A DNA stretch of 10,267 bases, from NCBI GenBank assembly GCA_031284065.1, contig JAITAP010000058.1, positions 1-10,267 on the forward strand. Direction: 5' to 3'. A model generated the notes under the pieces. It was not told the DNA's origin. It made no database searches and worked only from the letters and a program-made list of their open reading frames with translations. How positions within the stretch are numbered: position 1 is the first letter of the stretch; each line of letters begins with the position of its first letter. This stretch comes from Prevotellaceae bacterium (GTDB lineage Bacteria; Bacteroidota; Bacteroidia; Bacteroidales; UBA932). The position numbers and the translations under genes were made by a program. This document shows, one piece after another, positions 1-5,669 of this stretch.

Positions 1-355
1 TCAGCGATAAAAACCCCTGATTTATCCAGTGCAAATGGATGACGTCCGCCTCCCTGACCAGAGGGTGTTTGCTTATATCCGTTCCGGTATTGGCAATGGA
101 AACCGCAAAGAGATTTTTCCTGCTGAAGCGATTGCTGACAAAAATCACCCACCGCTCGTAGGCAAACCGGATAAAGTTGATTTTCTTTTTCCACCAGCCG
201 GTGTTTACGGAAATTACATTGGGGTCGTCTGTTTGCTTGTCGCGCACCAGCATTTTAGCCTCCTGCCCGAATTTGTTCAGGGCGTGCATAAGGCGGTTGG
301 CGGCGACGGCCGCGCCGCCGGTGCGCTCGGATGTTGAAAGAATAAGGATTTTCAT
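1..355 (-). CDS. GT4-like glycosyltransferase, N-terminal part (runs off left edge)
   Basis: Read on the minus strand from ATG at 355, the frame stays open for 118 codons to the window edge. The start MKILILSTSERTGGAA, followed by helical AANRLMHALNKFGQEAKMLV, is the first beta-strand, glycine-rich loop and helix of a GT-B fold. Further on, ADVIHLHWINQGFL (about residues 104-117) matches the 'HLHW' segment common in GT4-family transferases of surface polysaccharide clusters. By family it would transfer a sugar from a nucleotide-sugar donor onto a growing glycan at the cytoplasmic face of the inner membrane; the sugar cannot be told because the donor-binding C-terminal domain is outside the window. 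The start lies only 3 nt after the stop of the DUF1016 gene, so the two are probably co-transcribed and translationally coupled. No Shine-Dalgarno site is visible. Glycosyltransferase is fairly sure; specificity is unknown. Confidence 0.8.
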   Translation of the reverse strand, partial: MKILILSTSERTGGAAVAANRLMHALNKFGQEAKMLVRDKQTDDPNVISVNTGWWKKKINFIRFAYERWVIFVSNRFSRKNLFAVSIANTGTDISKHPLVREADVIHLHWINQGFLSL

Positions 356-358
356 GAG

Positions 359-1384
359 CTACATTTGGTGATTTGCATTTTTATTCATCTCTCGCTTTAG
401 CTCCGACAGCAATTGCTTTTCCGACGGCAGGTAAAGCTGGTACTTGCTTGCCATGATGGTTTTATTGTTTTCGGGAAGCGCGTATCTAACCATTGCATCA
501 TTTTTGTCGGCGCAAAGCAGGATACCGATAGTGGGGTTTTCGTCCGGAAGTTTTTCCTTTCGGTCGTAGTAGTTCACATACATTTGCAGCTGCCCTATAT
601 CGTCAAGTGTAAGCTTGTGGGTTTTGATTTCAATGATAACAAAGCAGCGCAATAATCGATTGTAGAAAACCAAGTCTGCAAAAAATTCATCATCTTCAAG
701 CAGTATCCGTTTTTGCCGTGCAACGAACGAAAAGCCATTTCCCAACTCCAGAAGAAAAGCCTGCAAATTGCTAATCATGGCGCTCTCCAAGTCGCGCTCG
801 TAGTAGGATGAATCGCGCTTCAATCCAAGAAATTCCAGCGCCATTGGGTCTTTGATGATTTCCGCCGGATTTTCCGGTATTCGCTCTCTGCGCGCCACCT
901 CCAGCACAGACTGCTTATCGTTGCTAAGCAATAAGCGCTCGTAAAGCCCTGAATTGATTTGCCGCTCCAGCTCTCTTCCCGTCCACCCGTTGTGGAGGGC
1001 TTCCTGCTCGTAATACTCCCGCTTATCACCGTCATCTATTTGAATCAAAAGACGATACTGCATCCAGTTGAATTGCGTCCGCAGTGCGGACGCAATTGGA
1101 TATGTCCGGTAAAACTGTCTGGCTCGTTCCATCTGGCGGTAAGAAAATCCGCTACCGAACTCCGGCTCTATTGCAACGGCAAGGTTGCGTATCAGGTAGC
1201 TGCCATACTCTGCCCTCTCTGCGCCTTGCTGCTCTTCGACAAAGATTCGCTCGCCGAGCTTCCAATACATTAGCGCCCGCTCAAAATCAACAATTCTTAC
1301 AGCAACATCTCTCGATGCTGCGATAATATCTCGTACATCGGATACGAAATTGCTATTTAATGATATTTCTTTGCTATTTCCCAT
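359..1384 (-). CDS. DUF1016 / YhcG-family PDDEXK nuclease-domain protein
   Basis: 341 aa, a full-length member of the DUF1016 (YhcG) family. The N-terminal helical domain is about residues 10-160, with family segments GFSYRQMERARQFY (79-92), NWMQYRLLIQI (106-116) and WTGRELERQINSGLYERLL (134-152). The C-terminal PDDEXK-type nuclease domain is about 200-341: D237 in FFADLVFYN, E252 and K254 in VIIEIKT, and Q265 in GQLQMYV form the expected catalytic set, so it is not obviously dead. Such proteins are predicted DNases, often in mobile, restriction or defence-like neighbourhoods, but the cellular role is not settled. Here it lies 40 nt after the broken methyltransferase and 3 nt before a glycosyltransferase, an odd place for a nuclease. 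Codons 97-105 (IASALRTQF) fall in a perfect 27-nt palindrome at 1071-1097, and a copy of its first codons lies at 2320-2358. The family call is firm; the function is not. Confidence 0.9.
   Translation of the reverse strand: MGNSKEISLNSNFVSDVRDIIAASRDVAVRIVDFERALMYWKLGERIFVEEQQGAERAEYGSYLIRNLAVAIEPEFGSGFSYRQMERARQFYRTYPIASALRTQFNWMQYRLLIQIDDGDKREYYEQEALHNGWTGRELERQINSGLYERLLLSNDKQSVLEVARRERIPENPAEIIKDPMALEFLGLKRDSSYYERDLESAMISNLQAFLLELGNGFSFVARQKRILLEDDEFFADLVFYNRLLRCFVIIEIKTHKLTLDDIGQLQMYVNYYDRKEKLPDENPTIGILLCADKNDAMVRYALPENNKTIMASKYQLYLPSEKQLLSELKREMNKNANHQM
1071..1097. repeat. Perfect 27-nt palindrome inside the DUF1016 gene
   Basis: Two 13-nt arms, AATTGCGTCCGCA and its exact reverse complement, surround one central base (1084). 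It is in frame and encodes IASALRTQF, which aligns with an ordinary conserved stretch of the DUF1016 family rather than looking like an extra insertion. A near-identical copy lies at 2413-2439. On the minus strand the similarity runs on as CAAC-N-GG (1064-1070), making 34 nt with three differences. Confidence 0.85.
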
Positions 1385-1410
1385 GCTATATTTTATGTAG
1401 TCCTACATTA

Positions 1411-1495
1411 TGATGCAATAAGCTTCAATCGGGCAATTGTTTCCTTAAAACATAAAAAACACTTTGTGGTGCAATACGCTTCAATCGGGTAGTTG
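1411..1495. repeat. Two 29-nt direct repeats at the 3' end of the methyltransferase gene
   Basis: 1411-1439 and 1467-1495 match at 25 of 29 positions, sharing the core GCTTCAATCGGG. They are 27 nt apart. The right copy encodes TTRLKRIAP of the methyltransferase C-terminus; the left copy, in a different frame, supplies the final LPD and the TGA stop and continues into the DUF1016 leader. A partial third relative (TGCAACAAGCTT) is at 2396-2407. This looks like duplication at an insertion boundary. Confidence 0.6.
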
Positions 1496-2281
1496 CGTGG
1501 TATGTAATATTAAATGCAAATAATTTCGACAGATATTTATCAATTATATAATAATACTTACTTCTAAAAAAAGAATGGTTGTTAGTAATTTTCCTAAAGA
1601 ATGAAGTCATGCAAGCGTAATAGCGCTTTTGCACAATACACATATTAGAATCTTTTATGATTTTGTCTAAAATTTTCTCCGGAATTCCTCTCTCGTTTAC
1701 AGTTAATCCATCTCGCTTTTTTCTCCAATCTCCCATTGAAATTACAGGCTCTCTCAATAATAAATACCCGTCTGGTTTTAGAACTCTAAATATTTCTTGC
1801 AAAACAAACGTAACATTTGGAATATGGTGCAAGGTGCTAAATATAGTGATTAAATCAAAGCTGTTACTTGGAAAATTAATTACTCCTGAAACACTTGGGG
1901 TATGGTAAATAGGGAGCAAAGCTCCCAACTTCTTACTTCTTGTCTGCAAAGAAGCCTCTATGATATTCAGCTCTCTAATTTTATCTATAATCGGCAAAAA
2001 TTCGTAGCCCCAAGAAGAGCCAAGTCCTAAAACTTTGTTAAATACCCCCCCCGTTTTAAATATTTGTATCCGTACATATTGTTAACACTATGGTCGTACA
2101 TTCCCTTTTGAGCTTTTACTCCGTACATTTCGGCATAGGCCTCGCTTTCCTGCCTATACCACTCTTGTATTTGCTCAAATGAAAAATCATCTCCATATAA
2201 TTTTTCTCCCTTAAAGTAATCATCTTTTACTATTTCTACCGGCAACTTCTGTACACCCATAGGACGCTTAAGTAATTTCAT
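1425..2281 (-). pseudogene. Class I SAM-dependent methyltransferase, split by a frameshift at a G8 tract
   Basis: Two minus-strand frames together make one protein of about 285 aa. The first piece (2281 to 2027, 84 aa) begins MKLLKRPMGVQKLPVEIV and stops soon after the G tract. The second (open from just past the tract to 1425) has no ATG near its beginning, only a TTG at 1997, and carries the methyltransferase core: VLGLGSSWGYE (SAM-binding motif I, upstream of that TTG), LNIIEAS (acidic residue after strand 2), FDLITIFSTLHHIPN (motif IV region) and VLKPDGYLLLREP. Changing the eight G to nine or six joins the frames as YLKRGGVFNKVLGLGSS. The core resembles Methyltransf_11 enzymes acting on small molecules, sugars or lipids; no DNA-methylase NPPY or PCQ motif is seen. 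The gene is strikingly AT-rich beside hldD. As read here it is off; phase variation, a fixed mutation or a sequencing error are all possible. Confidence 0.75.
2045..2052 (-). repeat. G8 homopolymer tract at the methyltransferase frameshift
   Basis: Eight C on the plus strand, eight G in the coding strand, within codons CGG GGG GGG. It lies exactly where the frame leaves the N-terminal piece and must enter the frame carrying SAM motif I. A change of +1 or -2 G restores a continuous gene. Poly-G tracts of this length are classic slipped-strand sites and are also error-prone in sequencing. Confidence 0.85.
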
Positions 2282-2319
2282 TTTATTTGTTTAATGTTAA
2301 TAATATTTGTACGATTTCT

Positions 2320-2358
2320 CTATAAAAGTATAATTGCTATTTTTTTGCTACTTCCCAT
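2320..2358 (-). pseudogene. Relic of the 5' end of a DUF1016 gene
   Basis: On the minus strand this reads MGSSKKIAIILL then stop. The real DUF1016 gene begins MGNSKEIS at 1384. The DNA from 2358 to 2332 matches 1384 to 1348 with two substitutions and one 10-nt deletion between two ATA trinucleotides. Leader sequence also matches: ATTTTATGT at 1390-1398 and 2374-2382, and TGCAAYAAGCTT at 1414-1425 and 2396-2407. The similarity covers both leader and start codons, so it is shared ancestry rather than chance. It is too short to be functional. Confidence 0.6.
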
Positions 2359-2425
2359 GCGGTATATCTGCTTATTTTATGTCTTTAATTTTCAGTGCAA
2401 CAAGCTTTTTGTAATTGCGACCGCA
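2332..2425. repeat. Right copy of an imperfect direct repeat flanking the methyltransferase (left copy about 1348-1440)
   Basis: In the same orientation, both copies contain AATTGCTATTT, then TTGCTAYTTCCCATGC, then ATTTTATGT, then TGCAAYAAGCTT, then AATTG, in this order with small gaps. The methyltransferase gene lies between them. This is the arrangement left by insertion into a duplicated target, or by recombination between two DUF1016 gene starts. Confidence 0.55.
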
Positions 2426-2439
2426 GTGCGGACGCAATT
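2413..2439. repeat. Palindromic repeat between hldD and the methyltransferase
   Basis: Arms AATTGCGACCGCA and TGCGGACGCAATT, with one mismatch between arms and one central base. It is nearly identical to the palindrome in the DUF1016 gene at 1071-1097. It begins 12 nt after the hldD stop, so it could form a hairpin at the mRNA end, but in the hldD direction it is followed by ACAAAAAGC rather than a T run, so it is not a standard intrinsic terminator. Confidence 0.75.
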
Positions 2440-2451
2440 CAACAGGTTTTC

Positions 2452-3417
2452 TCACATGTAGCTGTGCGAGGCAAGGTATTGCTTTACGTAGTCCTCCACC
2501 CCGCTCTCCAGCGCGGTGAACTCTTTTGTGTACCCTATGCTTCGCAGCTTTCCCATGTCGGCTTCGGTAAAGTACTGGTATTTTTCGCGAATGTCCGCCG
2601 GCGTGTCAACGTATGAGATGTTTTCCGGAACGCCCATTGCCCGAAACGTGCTTTTTGTCAAGTCAAGGAATGTACGCGCCTTGCCTGTCCCCATGTTGTA
2701 AATTCCCGATTTGGGTCGCTCCTCCATTAAGAAAATCATGACGTCGCAAAGGTCTTTCACGTAAACGAAATCGCGCATTTGCCCGCCGTCGGGGTAGGCG
2801 GGGTTGTGCGAGCGAAAGAGCTTCATGCCGCCCGTTTGCCGTATCTGGTTGTAGGCGTGAAGCACAACGGAGGCCATGCGCTGCTTGTGGTATTCGTTTG
2901 GCCCGTAAACGTTGAAGAACTTCAGCCCCGCCCAAAAAAACGGCTCGCGCTGCTGCCTGAGCGCCCACTTGTCGAAGTCATTTTTTGACTTGCCGTACAG
3001 GTTTAGCGGGGCAAGGCTTTCCACCAGCGCGTGGCTGTCGGAGTAGCCATGCTCGCCGCCGCCGTACGTTGCCGCCGACGAAGCGTATATCAGCGGCAGG
3101 CCAAGCTCCACGCACATGCTCCACATGCGCTGCGTGTAGCCCAGGTTGAGCGTTTGCAGCGCCTCTGCGCTTGCCTCAGTGGTGGCAGAGCGCGCCCCAA
3201 GGTGAAAAATGAACTCCACGTAGCGGTGGTTATCCTCGAGCCAGCCAAAGAAACCGTCCCGCTCCACCAGCGTTACGTACTTTTTGCGCTCGTAGTTTGG
3301 CTTTTTATCCTCGTGCGAAAAGTCATCGACCAGCACGAGGTCGCGGTAGCCCTGCTCGTTGAGCGCTTCCGTCAGGCAGCTGGCAATAAACCCTGCGGCT
3401 CCTGTTACTACTATCAT
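2452..3417 (-). CDS. hldD: ADP-L-glycero-D-manno-heptose 6-epimerase
   Basis: 321 aa, the usual length. It is an extended short-chain dehydrogenase fold enzyme that epimerises ADP-D-glycero-D-manno-heptose at C6, giving the heptose donor for the LPS inner core, in the cytosol with bound NADP. The Rossmann loop is TGAAGFIA (5-12); the third glycine of the usual pattern is Ala12. The catalytic region has YASSAATYGG (111-120) and Y141-GKS-K145. FFNVYGPNEYHK (167-178) carries a lysine at 178, the second catalytic residue known in E. coli HldD, followed by the family segment QRMASV. The GQMRDFVYVKDLCDV segment is also typical. It is the first gene of the left minus-strand group, consistent with the glycan genes downstream. 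A weak promoter match lies just upstream at 3441-3448. Confident call. Confidence 0.96.
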   Translation of the reverse strand: MIVVTGAAGFIASCLTEALNEQGYRDLVLVDDFSHEDKKPNYERKKYVTLVERDGFFGWLEDNHRYVEFIFHLGARSATTEASAEALQTLNLGYTQRMWSMCVELGLPLIYASSAATYGGGEHGYSDSHALVESLAPLNLYGKSKNDFDKWALRQQREPFFWAGLKFFNVYGPNEYHKQRMASVVLHAYNQIRQTGGMKLFRSHNPAYPDGGQMRDFVYVKDLCDVMIFLMEERPKSGIYNMGTGKARTFLDLTKSTFRAMGVPENISYVDTPADIREKYQYFTEADMGKLRSIGYTKEFTALESGVEDYVKQYLASHSYM

Positions 3418-3440
3418 TTTTCTCGAAATTAAGTTATCAA

Positions 3441-3467
3441 CAAATATTGACCGCCGGCAAGCCTACA
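3441..3467 (-). promoter_or_regulatory. Possible hldD promoter, -7 and -33 boxes
   Basis: On the minus strand, TTTG (in the last codons of mqnD) is followed 19 nt later by AATATTTG, one base off the Bacteroidota TAnnTTTG box, about 24 nt before the hldD start. Spacing fits the consensus. It would let hldD be expressed apart from mqnBD. Confidence 0.35.
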
Positions 3468-4263
3468 CAAAGTGCGGAATTACCTTTGCGCCGTGCGCCA
3501 GCTCCAAAAGTGCGGCTACCGCCTTTCGCCCTTCGCTGCCGAGGCTTTGCGTGTAGCTGTTTACGAACATGGCAATGTGCTTGCCTGTAACCTCGTCGCT
3601 CAGCTCGCGGGCGTAATGCTTCACAAAAGTACGACTTTCGTCGGGATTTTGCAAAGCGTAATCCACGCTGCGGCGCAACGTTCGCCCAAAGGCTTGCTGC
3701 TGCTCGCTGTCCACGCTCCTCTTAATGCAAATACAGCCCAGAGGGATGGGCAGCCCGCTGCGCTTTTCCCACTCTTGCCCAAGGTCGGCAAGCAGGTGCA
3801 GCCCTTGCTGCCGGTAGGTAAAGCGGCTCTCGTGGATGAGCGCTCCCGCGTCTGCGTTGCCCTGCAAAATTTCCTGCGGAATGGCCGAAAAGAGCGCTTC
3901 GCTCAACCGGCTTACCTGCGGAAAAATCAGGCGCAGCAAAAATGCCGCTGTGGTATATTTTCCGGGAATGGCCACCCGCGTTTCTGCGGTTACGGTTTGC
4001 GGGCTTTTTGCCACCAAAAGCGGGCCATTTCCTCGCCCCAACGCGCTGCCGGAGTCCAAAATCGAGTACTTATCGGCAACGAGGGCGTATGCGGCGTAGC
4101 TCAGCTTGGTGGCTTCCGCCTCTCCGGTAAAAGCCGCGCGGTTGAGCTCCTCCACGTCCGCCAAGTGCACGTCAAACGTCAGGCCTTCGGTATCGACCTT
4201 GCCGTGCAGCATGGCGTGGAAAATAAAAGTATCATTCGGACAGGTAGAAAAAGACAGGCGCAT
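3463..4263 (-). CDS. mqnD: 1,4-dihydroxy-6-naphthoate synthase (futalosine menaquinone pathway)
   Basis: 266 aa, close to the family norm. MqnD converts cyclic dehypoxanthinylfutalosine to 1,4-dihydroxy-6-naphthoate, forming the naphthalene ring of menaquinone; it is cytosolic with a periplasmic-binding-protein-like two-lobe fold. Family signatures: STCPNDTFIFHAM (6-18), TKLSYAAYA (52-60), SALGRGNGPLLV (73-84) and GALIHESRFTY (140-150). H144 matches the catalytic histidine described for the Thermus enzyme. LPIPLGCI (171-178) is also characteristic. It lies 39 nt after mqnB, which acts earlier in the same pathway, so the two likely form an operon driven from the mqnB promoter; the gap holds part of an inverted repeat but no evident promoter. 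The end of the gene overlaps the predicted hldD -33 box. Confidence 0.95.
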   Translation of the reverse strand: MRLSFSTCPNDTFIFHAMLHGKVDTEGLTFDVHLADVEELNRAAFTGEAEATKLSYAAYALVADKYSILDSGSALGRGNGPLLVAKSPQTVTAETRVAIPGKYTTAAFLLRLIFPQVSRLSEALFSAIPQEILQGNADAGALIHESRFTYRQQGLHLLADLGQEWEKRSGLPIPLGCICIKRSVDSEQQQAFGRTLRRSVDYALQNPDESRTFVKHYARELSDEVTGKHIAMFVNSYTQSLGSEGRKAVAALLELAHGAKVIPHFV

Positions 4264-4283
4264 GAGATTTTTGATTTTTGAGC

Positions 4284-4349
4284 TTACAGAATTACAGGAT
4301 TTTCAGACTTTACAGATTTGTGAATTTTGAAAATTCTGTAATTCTGTAA
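4284..4349. repeat. Inverted repeat spanning the mqnB stop (TTACAGAATTACAG family, copy 1)
   Basis: The 22-nt arms 4284-4305 and 4328-4349 pair with a single mismatch (a G-U pair in plus-strand RNA) around a 22-nt loop. The left arm is identical over 22 nt to 8346-8367. The right arm and loop lie inside mqnB and encode its last ~15 residues. The hairpin sits between mqnB and mqnD, so it could stabilise or attenuate the message. Confidence 0.8.
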
Positions 4350-4938
4350 ATAGTATTTGAACAACGTTTGCCAGATTTTCCAGCGCTTCCGCCGTTTTCC
4401 ATTGAGATTTATCCCGCACTCCTACGACATTTGATATTCCGCGCAGCTGCAAAAATTTTACTTGGCTGCGCAGGCAAACGAAGAAAAACGCCGCTCCCTC
4501 CATCGTTTCAATCGCTGCGCCGTAGAGGTTTTTCCGGGCAGCGACGCGGGCGGGGCTTTCCGTCAGCAGGTTTACCGTCAGCCCCGAAACCTTTGGGAAC
4601 GGTTGCAGCGAGGGAAAATCATTCACGCAGGGGCAAGTAATTTCGCCGCCGGAAAATAAGCTCACGCTGCCCTCTGCGCTTTCGGCTCCGTACCCGTCAA
4701 TGCGCTCGCGCTCCACCAACACCACCTGCCCCAACGCCAGCCGGGGCGTAAACGTTCCGGCAATGCCAACGTTAACCACCACATCGTAACGCCTCCGCGC
4801 AAGCATATCCGACAGCGCACACGCGGTGGCGACCATACCCGCGCCGGTAACGGCAAAGGTTACGCCGGCTGCGTTTTGCAGCCGACTTCGGACGGCGGCG
4901 AGCTCCATATCGGTGGCGGCGATAATTAATTGCTGCAT
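4303..4938 (-). CDS. mqnB: Futalosine hydrolase
   Basis: 211 aa, a member of the nucleoside phosphorylase/MTAN superfamily. MqnB releases hypoxanthine from futalosine to give dehypoxanthinylfutalosine for menaquinone synthesis, in the cytosol. Visible motifs: IIAATDMELAAV (5-16), TGAGMVATA (31-39), VVVNVGIAGTF (53-63), AAIETMEGAAFFF (141-153, the E-x-M-E-G-A ribose/purine site) and RGISNVVGVRDKSQW (166-180), with D176 as the likely catalytic acid. The mqnD neighbour makes futalosine hydrolase much more likely than a related nucleosidase. Oddity: residues about 197-211 (FTELQNFQNSQICKV) are encoded by the intergenic repeat, so the natural stop seems to have been lost or overrun. The start at 4938 fits a TATCTTTG promoter box 29 nt upstream. 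Confidence 0.92.
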   Translation of the reverse strand: MQQLIIAATDMELAAVRSRLQNAAGVTFAVTGAGMVATACALSDMLARRRYDVVVNVGIAGTFTPRLALGQVVLVERERIDGYGAESAEGSVSLFSGGEITCPCVNDFPSLQPFPKVSGLTVNLLTESPARVAARKNLYGAAIETMEGAAFFFVCLRSQVKFLQLRGISNVVGVRDKSQWKTAEALENLANVVQILFTELQNFQNSQICKV

Positions 4939-4954
4939 TTACGAGTTATTTTTG

Positions 4955-4962
4955 TAAATTTG
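4955..4962 (+). promoter_or_regulatory. folE promoter -7 box (TAAATTTG)
   Basis: Exact match to the Bacteroidota TAnnTTTG consensus, 20 nt before the folE ATG. A TTG at 4930-4932 lies 22 nt upstream as a possible -33 element. The predicted leader is very short, with no Shine-Dalgarno site. Confidence 0.65.
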
Positions 4963-4967
4963 CGCTT

Positions 4968-5000
4968 CAAAGATAGCAAAAAATGAGCGAACACTACAAA
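4968..5000 (-). promoter_or_regulatory. mqnB promoter, -7 (TATCTTTG) and -33 (TTTG) boxes
   Basis: On the minus strand, TTTG (5000-4997) is followed after 21 nt by TATCTTTG (4975-4968), a full match to the Bacteroidota consensus in sequence and spacing, 29 nt before the mqnB start. The -33 element lies inside the first codons of folE, and the -7 box is 5 nt from the opposing folE -7 box, so the two promoters should interfere or be co-regulated. Confidence 0.65.
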
Positions 5001-5588
5001 AGGATTGACGCTTACAGCGAAGAAAAGGTAACCGCCATTCGCGAGCACATTAAGGCAATTTTGGAGATACTCGGCGAAGATACGGCGCGCGAAGGGCTGC
5101 TGAAAACCCCCGAGCGTGTGGCAAAGTCGCGGCTTTTTCTGACGCAGGGCTACGGGCAAAATCCCGTTGAAATTATCAACTCGGCAAAGTTCAAGGAGGA
5201 GTACAGGCAGATGATTTTGGTGAAAGATATTGAGCTTTACTCCATGTGCGAGCACCACCTGCTGCCTTTCTACGGCAAGGCGCACGTGGCGTACATTCCT
5301 AACGGGTACATTACGGGGCTAAGCAAAGTTGTGCGCGTTGTAGAGGCGTTTGCCCGCCGGCTACAGGTGCAGGAGCGGCTAACGGTGCAAATTCGCGACT
5401 GCATACAGGACGCGCTAAAGCCTATGGGCGTTGCCGTCATTATCGAAGCGGCGCACACCTGCATGCAGATGAGGGGCGTGGAGAAGCAAAATTCCGTTAC
5501 TACTACATCGGCATTTACGGGCGTGTTTCTTTCGCAGCTCAAAACGCGGGAAGAATTTATTTTGATGACGGGAGCAAAAATGCGCTGA
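4983..5588 (+). CDS. folE: GTP cyclohydrolase I
   Basis: 201 aa, typical length. FolE opens the GTP imidazole ring and rearranges the product to 7,8-dihydroneopterin triphosphate, the entry to tetrahydrofolate and to queuosine; it is a cytosolic homodecamer. Motifs: EDTAREGLLKTPERVAKS (32-49), SMCEHHLLPFYGKAHVAYIP (87-106) with zinc ligand C89 and H91/H92, GLSKVVRVVEAFARRLQVQERL (112-133), and AAHTCMQMRGV (156-166) with zinc ligand C160, then SVTTTSAFTG. All residues equivalent to the zinc/catalytic set of the E. coli enzyme are present. The ATG at 4983 fits the TAAATTTG box just upstream. It is followed after 81 nt by the hexapeptide protein on the same strand. Confidence 0.97.
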   Translation: MSEHYKRIDAYSEEKVTAIREHIKAILEILGEDTAREGLLKTPERVAKSRLFLTQGYGQNPVEIINSAKFKEEYRQMILVKDIELYSMCEHHLLPFYGKAHVAYIPNGYITGLSKVVRVVEAFARRLQVQERLTVQIRDCIQDALKPMGVAVIIEAAHTCMQMRGVEKQNSVTTTSAFTGVFLSQLKTREEFILMTGAKMR

Positions 5589-5601
5589 AACTTTGAATGA
5601 A

Positions 5602-5659
5602 ATTTACAGAGTTTGCAAACCAAAACATGCTAATTCTGTAGATTTCAAATTCTGTAAAT
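5602..5659. repeat. Inverted repeat between folE and the carbonic anhydrase-like gene (copy 2)
   Basis: Arms 5602-5620 (ATTTACAGAGTTTGCAAAC) and 5641-5659 pair at 16 of 19 positions around a 20-nt loop. It begins 13 nt after the folE stop and ends 10 nt before the next start. It is related to, but more diverged than, the copies at 4284-4349 and 8330-8395. Confidence 0.6.
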
Positions 5660-5669
5660 CTGAAATATC

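Noticed and set aside
1411..1495. Two 29-nt direct repeats with a 27-nt spacer, resembling a minimal CRISPR array.
   Set aside because: Only two imperfect copies (four mismatches), one of them coding for the methyltransferase; no further spacers and no cas genes nearby.
359..2281. A restriction-modification pair formed by the PDDEXK protein and the adjacent methyltransferase.
   Set aside because: The methyltransferase has LKPDG and TLHHIP motifs of small-molecule or sugar/lipid methylases and no DNA-methylase motif (NPPY, PCQ); there is no specificity subunit. A defence role cannot be supported from sequence.
2400..2450. The palindrome after hldD as an intrinsic terminator.
   Set aside because: The stem is good but no T run follows in the hldD direction (ACAAAAAGC), and the same palindrome occurs inside a coding gene.
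3472..4281. Long plus-strand open frame of 269 codons.
   Set aside because: Antisense shadow of mqnD, whose family motifs are clear; its own product has no recognisable features.
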